Assembly: GCA_012295275.1 (NCBI GenBank)
Contig: CM022675.1
Coordinates: forward strand, 12,792,753-12,855,252
Length of the DNA stretch: 62,500 nt
Reading direction: 5' to 3'
From: Chrysomallon squamiferum
Taxonomy: Eukaryota; Mollusca; Gastropoda; Neomphalida; Peltospiridae
Shown here: positions 52,306 through 62,470 of the stretch, piece after piece
Position numbering within the stretch: position 1 is the first letter of the stretch
Layout: the number at the start of each line of letters is the position of its first letter
Made by a program: the position numbers and the translations under genes
Notes under the pieces: model-generated
What the model saw: the letters and a program-made list of their open reading frames with translations, nothing else
The model's database searches: none
What the model was told of the DNA's origin: nothing

Positions 52306-55300
52306 TTAAAGAACAAAATAGGAAAGATGCAGTTAAGTTGAAGGATGATTTATCACAGCAGTTAATTTTTACTTGAGTTGAAATATATTCTACTTGTGTA
52401 GTCTGAGATTGGTATTTGTTTTAGAAGGGGAAAGACACGAAGCAGGTTAAAGATGAGAAGATCAATGCTGGTGGAGATGCAAAACCAGTGATTTGTGCAG
52501 ATGAGAACTCACAGGTTTGAACACTTTATTTTCATTTTTGTATGATTTGAAGTGTACTCCAGTCTAACATATTTGCATCATAGCTTATTTACTCCTAATT
52601 GATTGCCTAATCTGTTCTGTCTATATTTTTATAGATTAAGAAAACTGTAGAATACAAAAAACTAATGGTTAAAAGTTTGTAGACTGAATAATTTTTAATT
52701 GAAAGATAAAAGAAATTTTAATTATTATGTTTTTGTTGTTGTTGATTTTAGAAGCCATTTTCTTTATTTTTGCATCAGAATCCAGCCATTCAGATTTCCA
52801 GTATCAGCAATGATTCTGAAAAGGAGACAAAAACTATTTTGTAAGTTAAATCAGTACTTTATGAGATTTGTTTTTGTAATTCTGTATTTAAATATCGCAT
52901 TTAAATTCTCCTTTCTTTTCTTAAATATTAAAATTTTTTTTTTTTTTTTTTGTTAATGCTTTTTCTTCCACAGTGAAAAAATTATTTAATCATGATGAAG
53001 TTCACGTTACATACGTTATTAAAAATTATTTTATCTGAATATTGATATTATAGCTGCTAATCATGTAAATGATCAGTCAAATAAAGTCAGAAATTAAAAA
53101 AATATATATTAACAATTTCCAAAGCATCTAAGCAGTATATTTGAATTTTTTGCTTATGTGTTTCTAAAGATATGTTGATCATTACAGATAAATTATATTT
53201 CTCAGGTCTTCAACAACATCAGATGGACAGGACTTGGACACACTGAAGGGAAGTGTGTCTTTTTCATTCACACGAACAACATCGTCGAAGATCAACATGG
53301 CATCAGCTTTCATTGCTGAAACAGAAGACAATCAGACAGAAGAAGGTGGTGGCGGGAATAAAGAAGTGGAAAACGCAAAAACAAGTTCGACTGGAAAGTT
53401 ACAAACTGGGTTTGTCAAAGTGATGAGTAAAGATGACACTCGGGAACTGGACTGGCCTGGAGAAATGATTCAGATGACATCAACAGAGCCTAGCCTGAGC
53501 TTCAGCTGCAACCCTCTCTACTTCGACTTCAGTCAGCTGATGAAGAAAAAACAGAAAAAGGATGAGTCAGCAGAAGCTGTTGTTTCTGCTGATGTTGAAG
53601 AAGAAGTGACTGAAGTAAAGGCTGAGGAGGAAGAGGCAGTCAAGGATGCTGTAGAAGAAAAAAGTAAAGATCAAGTTACGGAATTTACTGCTGAAGGAGA
53701 AGAAGTAAAAATGGTTAAGAAGAAGAAGCGGAAGCACAAGAAAAAGAAGAAAAAGGTTCGCGACACTGTTGGAGAAGATGTCACTAAACCTGAAGGTGCA
53801 GAAGAGGAAAAAGAGGTTGTAAAACACAAAAAAAGGAAGAAAAAAAGAAAGAAAAGGAAACACAAAACTGAAGGGGAAGAAGATGGCTTGGAAGAAAAGA
53901 AACCTTCAAAAAGAAAGAAAAAGAAATCGAGAAAACATCATTCAAAAATTCAGGATGATACTGAAGGCAAAGTTAATGGCCTGTCAGAAAGCAAGGCTGA
54001 TTCAGGAGATGAGAAACATGAAACTAAAAGAAAGGCAAAAAAACGAAAACACAGACACAGACATGAATCAAAGCATGAAGGAGAAGAAGCAGCTTCAAAA
54101 GGTGAACCTAAAGATACTAATTCAGAAGTTCCTGCTAAAAAGAAGAAGAGAACAGAGAAAGGAAAACTGAGTTTAGAATATCAGGACACTGCTTCTTCGG
54201 ATTCAGAAGAGGACAATCAAAACAAGCCAAAGAAGGAGAAATCTAAAACCATTAAAAATAACCCAGACAACAAAACAGAATCTGATTTGGAGTTGTCCAA
54301 TCCAGGTAAAAAAACTGGCACTCCTAAGAAAGGAGATTCTCAGTCTCGGGAAATCACAGGTGAAACAAAGACAAAGCCAGCAGACCTAATGAAGAGTCCT
54401 CGTGCTGGTAAAGTACCAGTACAGAATCCTAAACAGACAGTTGAAGCAAAGGCAGCAAAGAAGACAAAAACACCAGAAAGCCAAGAAAATAAAACTCCAA
54501 ATTCCAGGAAAAGAACAGCTAGTGACTCTGCAGGAGATGACCAGACTCCAGTGAAGTCGATGAAGACTGTTTCCAAAGAGGTCGTTCCTCCAGTGACAGT
54601 AGAACACGACTCGTGGACAAAGATGGAAGGCTTGCTTGAACCAAAATCCCGAGAAACCAACCTCAAATCTAAATGGGATACAAGTGACAGTGAGAATGAA
54701 GATAATCCTGGTGGAGAAGTTAAAAAGAACCCTAAGAAATCTGCATCACCGAAGCCAAAAGCTAAAGGAAACAATCCCGGATCAGGGGAAAGGTCAAATT
54801 CCAAAAGTGAAGTTAAAAGCAGGAAAAAGTCTTACTCATCATCATCAGATTCTGACACCTATAGAACTCAGTCTCGAAGTAGGTCTAGAACAAGGTCGTA
54901 CACCAGATCTAGATCAAGGTCATACCGGTCCCGCTCATTTAGTTATTCTGACGATTCGAGATACAGTCGTTCAAGGTCAAGATCATCATCTACGAGGTCA
55001 AGATCGCGAAGTCGGAGGCGGTATTCCAGGAGTCACAGATCTCTTACTCTCAGTCGAAGTAGATCGTACAGTAGGAGCAGTAGGTCAAGCTACTCTAGGT
55101 CACGAAGCAAGTCACGTTCATACCACAGGTCTAGATCATACACTCGAAGCAGGTCCCGATCCAGCAGCTTTTCTGTATTCAGAACAAAGTCTCCTAAACG
55201 ACTGCTTCAGAAGACTAGTAGTCTGTTGACAGCTAAACCAAAAGTTGAGGAAAAAGTAACAGAAGCACCAGCCGAAAAGAAACTGGATATCCCGCTACCC

Positions 55301-57247
55301 ACTGCTGGAGATGAATCTAAATGTGAACAAACTACAGAAGAAGCAGGCAAAAAGAAAGCTGTGGACAATATACCCCTTCCTCCACCTGGTGAAACTAACA
55401 CAGAGAAAAATGAATCGTCCACAAACGATGCAACTGCTGCAGCTACTGTTCCTCCTCCTCCACCTCCACAGAGCACCGAGGTGCCGAATCCAGGAAATGC
55501 ACCAACAACCCCAGGACAAGGACCAGAGCAGCAGGATGTTGGACAGCCAGAGGAAGATCAACAAAATCCAGCATCACATCCAGGTATGGGTCCTTACAAC
55601 CCTGACATGCACCTGCACAATCCAGGAATGGGGCCTCATAATCCAGGCATGGGGCCACCTGGCCATGGAATGGGACCTCACAATCCTGGAATGGGAACTC
55701 AAGATCACATGATGGGTGGACATGGTGATGGGATGATGGAAGATCCAAATTACATGATGGGACCGCCTGACCATAGAATGGGCCCTCCAGATCATCGAAT
55801 GATGGGTCCTGATCATAGGTACGGGCCTCCCAATCCCAGGTTTGGACCACCGGACCCAAGATTTGGACCTCATAGAATGGGGCCTCCAAGGCCGAGAATG
55901 GGACCTCCAGACATGAGAATGGGTCCACCCCATGATCCAAGATTTAGACCACCTGATCCAAGAATGGGCCCGCCTGATCACCGAATGGGACCACCTGGTC
56001 CAAGGATGGGACCACCAGGACCTAGAATGGGGCCTGGCCCGGGTCAAAGAATGATGGGTCCCCCACCTCGAGGAGGGCCTGGCTATGGACCACCACGCTT
56101 CTATCCAGGTCAGGGTCCCGGACCAGGCGGACCAAGGCACGGTCCCCCAATGAGAAATCAAGGACCATATGGACCTCCTGGCGGACCAGGAATGAGAGGG
56201 CCACCGCCAGGCATGCGAGGACCAATGCCACCAGGAATGAGAAATCAGCACCCATCAGGCAGACCTCCTGGTCCGCAGATGTACCCGCCTCGCATGTCAG
56301 AGCCTCAGAGTGGTCCTCCACCTGCAGAGAACGAGGAGGTGCCAAACACACCGCCTCCACTGCCCCCACCAAAGTCACCGTCACCGAAACCGCCGCCACC
56401 GCCAAAGAAGGAAGAAGAGAAGAAAGAAGAACCAAAGCCAATGGTTCCTATCATACCACCTGAGCAAGCTGAGCAGTACCGCAAGCTGCAGGAGCAGGCA
56501 CAGAAACACGCAAAGAGACAGCAGCGGAGGCAGAAGCAGCAGGAGAATGGCGAACCTGTGGAGTCGAGTTCTGACGAGGACGAACAGATGGAGATGGAGG
56601 AAGCAGCCAATCAGGCAGCAGACGATGCTGAAACGACTGAAGAGCAGCCCACAGTAATCACTGTACCAACTGCTCAGTCTCCCGTCATGCAGCAGCAGAC
56701 AGTAATCTTCCAGCACCCAAATGGCATGCTGACCCAGTCGCCTCAGCTGATCTCTGCAGGAGGACAGTCACACTTCCTCATTCCACACTCGGCTCTAGGT
56801 GGAGCCACTCCTGTCGGATTGCCAATACAAGCAGGAGCCCCGGTCATCATGCAAGCAGCACCAATGACACAAATACCTGGTGCTATGCCCACTCCAATTC
56901 ATATTCCACATGGAAGTATTTCTCTGGCTCATTTCCATGCCGTTCAGGCACAGGCACAACAAGCTCAAGCTCAAGCACAAGCACAGGCTCATGCTCAGGC
57001 TCAGGCACAGGCTCAGGCACAAATGTTCCAGCACCAGCTACTTGCGAGTCACGGCCAGATAGCGATACCTGCTGGTCTAGCACCAGGAGTTGGTGTTCAG
57101 AGTATTCAGAACATTCAGAACATTCAGAACCTGCAGGCACTTCAGAGTTTGTACGGACTGCAGCAGGTTCAACACCCGCTACTGACACCCATACAACCAC
57201 AAGGCCCTGTGATCCTGGTGCCAAGATTAACCCGTCCACCAGTTTGA
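23123..57247 (+). CDS. GPATCH8/ZNF804-like nuclear RS-rich protein (no G-patch or zinc finger found)
   Basis: Proposed CDS join(23123..23170, 33119..33194, 51957..52036, 52425..52514, 52779..52840, 53206..57247), 1465 aa; all phases agree. Family evidence: GSVSFSFTR..K..MASAF (137 on) and LDWPGEM (200-206), leading into SFSCNPLYFDF (217-227), match GPATCH8 VSFSFAKK, LQWPSEL and SYSCNPLYFDF. The C-terminal AEQYRKLQEQAQ helix and IHIPHGSISLAH also fit. Then a Lys/Glu-rich basic region (228-470), an RS domain (662-784), a Met-Gly-Pro array (911-1137), a polyproline block (1165-1195), an acidic stretch and Ala-Gln repeats (1363-1393). RS and basic content suggests a nuclear RNA-processing role; no enzyme motif is seen. 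GPATCH8 proteins start with a G-patch and a C2H2 finger, and neither was found here. Exons 3-6 are secure; exons 1-2 are less so. Confidence 0.85.
26865..26950. repeat. (TG)n(TA)n/(CA)n palindromic microsatellite
   Basis: TG repeats run into about 18 TA units, then GTATAC, then CA repeats. The outer arms are complementary, so the tract can fold as a long hairpin. Confidence 0.95.
28297..28365 (+). other. Exon-like segment, 69 nt, unassigned
   Basis: TTTGCAG acceptor and TTCAG|GTATCA donor flank 23 open codons, RYGYCTESFFIQHLIINREV DFQ. It is in phase 0 at both ends, so it could sit as a cassette between exon 1 and exon 2. No family recognised. Confidence 0.3.
29185..29272. repeat. (GT)n (GA)n (CA)n compound microsatellite
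   Basis: GT repeats, then GAGAGTGAGAGAGA, then CA repeats. Confidence 0.95.
31634..31805 (+). other. Exon-like segment, 172 nt, unassigned
   Basis: A long T-rich tract and TTTTTTTAG acceptor, then 57 open codons (DDKKKLIQFHKNSDFVEVGN, then HPVPCFKDITEHRITLTEES and on to PTLI), then the donor ATG|GTGAGA. The amino-acid mix looks like real protein. Joined to exon 1 it would be out of frame and stop after five codons. It may belong to another transcript, be a frame-breaking cassette or be chance. Confidence 0.35.
33119..33194 (+). CDS. GPATCH8-like exon 2
   Basis: Encodes RAGNKMNVMKSAVTKIPPVK ELKQE, ending G|GTAAC; exon 3 completes the codon to Gly. Two acceptors compete: TTTTCAG before 33090 and GATGCAG before 33119. 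The stronger one, joined to exon 1, gives a stop after six codons; in that case translation could begin at ATG 33110 (MMQRAGNK). Confidence 0.7.
34590..34680 (-). repeat. Dispersed repeat, copy A
   Basis: The minus strand reads AGGTGTAAAACCAACAAACT, then GGGCTAACAT. It matches 36410-36456 on the plus strand. Confidence 0.5.
36390..36460 (+). repeat. Dispersed repeat, copy B
   Basis: TAGGTACATTAAATATACAA followed by CCAACAAACTGGGCTCCTAA and CAT, inverted relative to copy A. The exact core is 16 bp plus matching flanks. Confidence 0.5.
36592..36652. repeat. (GTA)n(ATA)n microsatellite
   Basis: GTA units turn into ATA units; a plain compound trinucleotide repeat. Confidence 0.95.
41084..41405. 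repeat. About 80-bp minisatellite, four diverged copies
   Basis: Units start near 41084, 41164, 41240 and 41322 with ATCTGTAAAGCCTTTTTGTT and carry AATTAAATGCTCACAC in the middle and a TACTAA end. Confidence 0.85.
42613..42665. repeat. (TTA)n microsatellite
   Basis: Near-perfect TTA repeat, followed by a TG-rich stretch. Confidence 0.95.
45100..45149. repeat. (CA)n microsatellite
   Basis: About 25 uninterrupted CA units. Confidence 0.97.
45649..45706. repeat. (AAT)n microsatellite
   Basis: About 19 uninterrupted AAT units. Confidence 0.97.
51957..52036 (+). CDS. GPATCH8-like exon 3
   Basis: Acceptor CCATTTTTCAG; donor GTGCAG|GTAATT. In phase from exon 2 it encodes KDVATSASSAAALGSKVQKN GNQEVQ. 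Low-complexity Ser/Ala sequence. Confidence 0.82.
52224..52308. repeat. (AAT)n followed by (ATT)n, inverted-repeat microsatellite
   Basis: AAT repeats change to ATT repeats at about 52280/52281, so the two halves are complementary and could fold back. Confidence 0.97.
52425..52514 (+). CDS. GPATCH8-like exon 4
   Basis: Acceptor TTTGTTTTAG; donor CACAG|GTTTGA; phase 0 at both ends. It encodes 30 residues, KGKDTKQVKDEKINAGGDAK to CADENSQ. Confidence 0.82.
52779..52840 (+). CDS. GPATCH8-like exon 5
   Basis: Acceptor TTTATTTTTGCATCAG; donor TATTTT|GTAAGT. It encodes NPAIQISSISNDSEKETKTI plus TT, completed to Leu by exon 6. An upstream TTTTAG acceptor before 52752 would add nine in-frame residues (KPFSLFLHQ). 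Confidence 0.8.
53206..57247 (+). CDS. GPATCH8-like exon 6, the large terminal exon
   Basis: Acceptor ATTTCTCAG; open for 1346 codons to TGA at 57245-57247. It holds every domain named in the gene entry. A single large last exon holding the low-complexity C-terminus is also the vertebrate GPATCH8/ZNF804 arrangement. Overlapping ORFs on the other strand and in other frames come from codon bias in the repeats. Confidence 0.95.
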
Positions 57248-57524
57248 TGTTCTCTGTGATGATTTCAACTGTTGTCCTCATGTTCACGTGTTTATCAGAC
57301 GGTCACTGTGGAGGGCAGGGCGACTGTGACTGTGGCGTGTGACAAATCTGCTGAAGTGTTGTTATTTGAGAGAAATCAGTGCGAGTGACTCAGAGTAATT
57401 GAGAGTCACGTTTAGTCATTACGTGTAAGAGAAATAGACATTCTTTCTTTCATTGTTCACCGATGTTAAACATTTTTTTTTTTTTTTTTTTTCCTTTTCA
57501 AAAACCAGAGTTGTGATTTTCATG

Positions 57525-57578
<54 letters not shown>

Positions 57579-58050
57579 CATACATATTTCTGGTATTTTT
57601 AAATAATTTTTATTATTTTTTTTTTGTTAATTTTTTTTTTACATGATTGATGACACTTATAACTGAAAAAAAAAAATCTTGCTTTGGTTTAGTTCTGTTT
57701 GTTTTCCACTAGGAAACAAGTTTGTGAGTGACATGGCAGCATGACTTGGCTTTACTTCTTACAAAAACTAATGTGCAATTGACGTCTTCAGCAGATTTTG
57801 AATGTGATTTTAGTTTTGTTACAAAGAGTGAAAGAATTAATGATGTGTTTGCCCAGCAAGTAGTTTGGTTATCTATGCAGTAGACTGAGATAGCGTTTTT
57901 AAGAAAATATGTAACCAAGTCTACATAATCTGTTTATATTTTTCAAACACCAAATACTGCTCCAGAGCAAATTGTTTTGTAAATCATAGGTACATATTTT
58001 AACCAGTATTTGTCAATAAATACTTTAATAACTGTAATCTGATATATCAC

Positions 58051-58061
58051 GATTATTATTA

Positions 58062-58146
<85 letters not shown>

Positions 58147-58171
58147 CATCACCATCATCATCATCATCATA
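58051..58171. repeat. (ATT)n(ATC)n microsatellite
   Basis: About 95 bp of ATT units, then ATC units. Confidence 0.97.
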
Positions 58172-59874
58172 CAAGACAGTTTCTGAAATCGTAAAACGGA
58201 TTTTTAAGAACTTAACATGAAACAACTTGTTGGAATAATGGAATCTGTTCTCTCAACTCCGCTGCGTTAGAAGCTTGTGTTTTAAGGTCAGTTTTTAATG
58301 TTTTAAAATGTGAACCGAATTGTGACTGAAAGCTTTTTTAATATTAAGTTTTTTTTTAAAAAAACTGTTGTGATTTTATCAAGATTTCATTCAGTATGTG
58401 ACCATCGCCAAGCAGGTGGATGGTCACTTCGATTAGTAATTTTGTTTTCTTAGTAAATTTGTCAACCACAGATACGTGAATAACTTGGAACAGAATACTA
58501 ATTCTAATTATTCTCCAAACTGGTATCTTTCAAACAAAAATAACAACACCAAAAAATTAAAATATATGTGAAGCAAATAAGAATATAACTAAAAATAAAT
58601 AAATTTAGCATACACGAGCATGAAATGTGAAAAAGCTACGTGCAGTGTTAATAGATTTCTAGACCTGTCTTGAAAATAAACTACTGTATTATTAAAAGCA
58701 TTTTCCTAATATTATTGGCAAATTATTTTCAGTAATATCTGATTGCAGTGTAGATGTGATTATTTTTTTCAGCTTGATTTAATCTGTATTATTATTTTAA
58801 TTTTATTGGAAAATGACGTATTAGATGATGTGCTGTAAATTACAGTTTAATGATGGTTATAATATTACAATGACATTGGTGAATAGTTTCTGATGTTGCC
58901 TTCAAGTTGGACATTAGTATAAAAATTGGGTGTGACAATCAGTAATTATGTAGCAGTTTACATCGTAAGTGGTCTTGCTTTTGAAACTAGAACCAAAACT
59001 AAAACGTGGGGAAAAAAAAAAAAAAAATCAAACTGTGTATGAAATGTTTGGGCTTATATTCTACGAATCATATGATTACAAGAAACTGACTGTCTAGAAA
59101 TCTGAAGAGCCATGGTGTTGGGAATCTTTCAAATGGTTTCCGAATGATACCTGCGGACTGCATTTACAACGTGGCTTTCATGCGGTTAGAGATCAGACCA
59201 AAACATTTTTACTGGCAAATAATAAGTTATAATTCATTTGTTAGCATAAAGAATTCTGTATTAGAAGAACGCATACTTGTTTTTCCCTGTGTTTATGTGA
59301 AAACAAAAGTTTTAAATAGGACAGCAAACAACATTCAGTTTTAACTAAATATGTTAGTGATTTGTTCTCGGTTATTGATGAAACAATTTATCAAATATTA
59401 CTATTAACACAGTACGAAAATTTAATACAAAATTCAGAAATTTGTATACATAGTGCTTTTGTTGTATGCATTTTTGTTAGTTTGGCATTGTTTTTATTTA
59501 TTATTCTGTTGCCATTCAGCTAATGGCTCGCGTTTATTATCTTCACGATGATGAACTTGATTGATTCTGACAAAGAGCATGCTTTGTTGGAAGACTTTCT
59601 GAAACTATTTGTGAATGCTTTGACAAAATTAACGTTAACTTTTTCAAAGTTCGTGAGAACGACGATTGTAAATGTATTTTAACTTTATAACAATTTCTTC
59701 AAAAACTAAACATGTAACTGCGTCAAATCAGGTTAAAAATACACCTCAGATCAGGATAGGTGACTTGTTAAAAACTTGTTGATTTGTGTTAGTGAGCTGT
59801 GATGACGTTTTCATGCCACATCAGTGGCGTGTGATATATTGTACATAGTTCTGTTATCTTGCTGACATTTTGAC

Positions 59875-59880
59875 AATAAA
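59875..59880 (+). terminator. Candidate poly(A) signal, GPATCH8-like gene
   Basis: AATAAA followed within about 30 bp by a TC/T-rich stretch. If used, the 3' UTR would be about 2.6 kb. Confidence 0.4.
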
Positions 59881-60186
59881 TGCAAGGTCAGATGCTCTTC
59901 GTTTTTCGTTTTTTTCTCATTTTGTTTCTTTCTTTGGGTTTGCGCTTATAAATTGCATGTTTTAAGTATGAATAAAATTACTAATTTTGTTTAGATAGAT
60001 AACCATTGAATGCTTTTCAATAATAATAAATAATTAAATAATACAGGTAGAAAATAAGAATAAAATAAACATTTACAAAAATGAAGAAAAACGACGTGAA
60101 AAAGAACAGGTGGCAATTTGAAGATTACAAGAATTATTTAATTTGGATTTTATTTTATTTTATTTTATGAAGAGGGAAGAGCAGTG

Positions 60187-60345
60187 CAGTTCTCTAGTTT
60201 CATATAATATTCAAAATAGAACAAATAGCACCAGTATAATAGAAATTTTATTTGTCTTTTGGTGATTTATGATAGTATTTAATACATTTTCTCATCTCTT
60301 TAATGGTTTTCATGTTGCATTAAATTAATAACTTTATTGAATCAC
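60187..60345. repeat. Diverged duplication, copy A
   Basis: It shares CAGTTCT.TAG, ATATTCAAAATAGAACAAA, GTATAATAGAAA, GGTGATTT and AGTATTTAATACATTTTC, in the same order and orientation, with 61895-62040. Confidence 0.9.
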
Positions 60346-60835
60346 TTTAAGTCAATATATATTTTTAATTATAATACTTTTCTATAATTAAATATACACA
60401 AGAAACAAATAACAAAAAAGGGCAAATATCATACACGTATTTATGCAGGTCTTGAAAGATAATGAAGAAATCATTTTGATAAATAGTTTGATGTATAATG
60501 ATGACAATGGAATTAATAATCATTACTGATTTAAAAAAAAAATGATAAACATTCAATTTAATAATTATAAAGCAAATATGTACAATTATATTAATTAAAA
60601 AGAGATTGTAAACATTTCTCTTTGTGTTAATATTTAGAGAAAACTGATTTCGTATTAATATGTAGCTAAATAGGAACCATATAATATGTAAAACTAAATG
60701 TTCTATTAAAAGTAATCTACTACGTTTAAACTGAGTATAGTTTGCTATGCTGCTGCTTATCTGTTCAGTTCTGCATGCGCAGACTCTTCTTAGCACCGTT
60801 ACGAGGACCTTTATAATTTATTACAGAGATTAACA

Positions 60836-60960
60836 CTAAAACGAGGCTGATATAAAGTACCACGCGACTAAGCTAATCCAAACAGTGTGAAGTGAGACTC
60901 TCATATTGCTTCCAGTGGCTAAAATTTCAGTTGTCAGTTCGTTTAAATGAATCTGACCAC
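60836..60960 (-). CDS. Contactin-like terminal exon (GPI signal)
   Basis: Acceptor TTATTTTCAG; stop TAG at 60836-60838. Forty residues, GQIHLNELTTEILATGSNMR then the hydrophobic tail. An AATAAA on the minus strand at 60817-60822 is too close to the stop to be sure; another lies near 60332. Confidence 0.85.
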
Positions 60961-61025
60961 CTGAAAATAAACAAATAAATTAATTAATTAACAACGAAAC
61001 AACAGTAACTTTAATAGATAGTAAA

Positions 61026-61058
<33 letters not shown>

Positions 61059-61740
61059 CAGTAACAGCAGTAGTAGTAGTAGTTATGTTAGAATATTACA
61101 AAATAAACAATAATGAACATTTCTCGATACTTGTTAAGTGTGTAGACCTCATCAAAATTCGCAGAGTTAAACACTAAACAAAATCTCGTATTTGAGTCTC
61201 ACCTAAAGTAAAATACACCGTTGGACTTTTCTTGCCGTCTCCCCCTAAACTGACCGCCATGATCCGGACCTGATACACGATGTCCTTGTAGATGGGTGAG
61301 ATGACGGCGTGGTCAGTGTTTTCTACCACGACGTCAGTTGCTGTGGACATCGGACTGTTTAAATTCCAGTAGCGTATCTATACAAAAATAAACCGAACTG
61401 TATCAATACAACCATTGACTACATTTTATGTCAAAGATCACTAAGTTTGATAGATTTTTTAATTCTGATATTGAACGACAGCAACAACGACAGCAACAAC
61501 AGCAACAACAACAGCAACAAAAATTACAACTATAACAAAACCAGCGATAATCAAAAGAGCAGCAGTAGTAGTAATACTAACAATTAGTAGTAGTATTATT
61601 TTAATTGTCATTATCATCGCTGCTGTTGTTGTTACTATACATATCTGTGTTTTTAAATATCGAATGCGTGTCTGCTTTAGCTTCATTGATTCTTTTACCC
61701 TCACACTTTATCATTAACACACGTTTGAAGCCTGTATGGA

Positions 61741-61828
<88 letters not shown>

Positions 61829-62179
61829 TAGTAGTAGTAAATATTTAAAACTGAATATACTTAAACTATTAATTTTCATTCGTTCTACAGTTAGAAGTTC
61901 TGTAGGTTCATATTTGATATTCAAAATAGAACAAAAAGATGGTATAATAGAAAGTCTTTCGGTGATTTTCGAAAGTATTTAATACATTTTCGCATCTCTG
62001 ATGATTTTCAAGCTGTATGCATTACATTAATAATTTCACTGGATGTCAGTAAATGTTGCTAACCTTGAAACCTTTAATTGATTCTTCGTCTTGTCCCGTG
62101 CTGATTCCTCGCCAGGTCAGATACACACTGTCTGCTCCGTGTGAACGAACTGTCACGTGGAATGGGTAATGAAGAGGTG
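60836..62179 (-). CDS. Contactin-like GPI-anchored cell-adhesion protein, 3' end; runs off the right edge
   Basis: Visible CDS join(62064..62179, 61203..61377, 60836..60960), minus strand, phases agree. It encodes one fibronectin type III domain, from APLHYPFHVTVRSHG and VYLTWRGISTGQDEESIKGF through KIRYWNLNSP to YQVRIMAVSLGGDGKKSP, then a short linker and a C-terminal hydrophobic tail, VSLHTVWISLVAWYFISASF, ending at the stop. Small residues (ATGSN) before the tail, with no cytoplasmic part, fit a GPI-attachment signal. A last FNIII domain plus a GPI signal is the contactin pattern, and WRG..T..EESI.GFK recalls invertebrate contactin. Contactins are neural or septate-junction adhesion proteins with N-terminal Ig domains, which would lie off the window. 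Other GPI-anchored FNIII proteins are possible. Confidence 0.82.
61027..61083. repeat. (AGT)n microsatellite
   Basis: AGT units with a few AGC/AAC interruptions, in a contactin intron. Confidence 0.95.
61203..61377 (-). CDS. Contactin-like exon (second half of the FNIII domain)
   Basis: Acceptor TTGTATAG, donor TTAG|GTGAGA. It encodes IRYWNLNSPMSTATDVVVEN to SPTVYFTL, with the Y.VRI.A...GGDG strand and turn typical of FNIII. Confidence 0.9.
61740..61839. repeat. (AAT)n(AGT)n compound microsatellite
   Basis: About 18 AAT units, then about 15 AGT units, in a contactin intron. Confidence 0.97.
61895..62040. repeat. Diverged duplication, copy B
   Basis: Partner of copy A. It ends 23 bp short of the contactin exon at 62064, inside the intron. 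Confidence 0.9.
62064..62179 (-). CDS. Contactin-like exon (first half of the FNIII domain)
   Basis: Acceptor CTTTTCCAG, donor AAG|GTTAGC. It enters with one base carried from the exon to the right and ends in phase 0. Carries the conserved FNIII Trp in YLTWRG. Confidence 0.88.
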
Positions 62180-62249
62180 CTGGAAAAGTAAAAATCAAAT
62201 TTATAAACGAAAACGAGATATTGCAACAAAAGTATATAAGTTCACAAAT

Positions 62250-62470
62250 ATACACATACATACCTACATACCTACATACAAACCTACCTAGCTACCTACA
62301 TACTTATATACCTACATACCTACATGCCTACCTGCCTATATACCTACATAACTACCTTCCTACCTACCTACCTACATACGTACATACATACACACATACG
62401 TAAGGACAAATATACATATATACATACATACATACATACATACGTACACATACATATACACATACGTATC
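62250..62470. repeat. Degenerate (ACAT/ACCT)n tetranucleotide array
   Basis: TACATACCTACATACCTACC-type sequence for over 200 bp near the right edge, in a contactin intron. Confidence 0.95.

Larger units (their letters stand above)
57248..60835. other. 3' UTR and tail-to-tail spacer
   Basis: About 3.6 kb between two convergent genes, with no coding exon. It has (ATT)n arrays at 57531-57578 and 58051-58146, candidate AATAAA signals at 58014-58019 and 59875-59880, and TGTACATA (59839-59846), a Pumilio-type UGUANAUA word. The boundary between the two 3' UTRs cannot be set. Confidence 0.6.

Noticed and set aside
52041-52341. Poly-Ile, poly-Asn and poly-Leu ORFs on both strands
   Set aside because: They are translations of AAT/ATT microsatellites.
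53567-55229. Other-frame ORFs over the Lys- and RS-rich regions
   Set aside because: They arise from AAG/GAA and AGR/TCN codon bias in the true frame.
55443-56251. Minus-strand ORFs of 165 and 225 codons opposite the Met-Gly-Pro array
   Set aside because: They are composition shadows of the repeated GPATCH8-like coding strand, rich in Trp/Ser/His and without splice or start context.
57943-58225. Poly-Ile and poly-Asn ORFs on the minus strand
   Set aside because: They are translations of the (ATT)n array.
62250-62470. CRISPR-like or telomeric array
   Set aside because: The unit is a drifting ACAT/ACCT tetranucleotide without spacers and not a TTAGGG-type telomere repeat.
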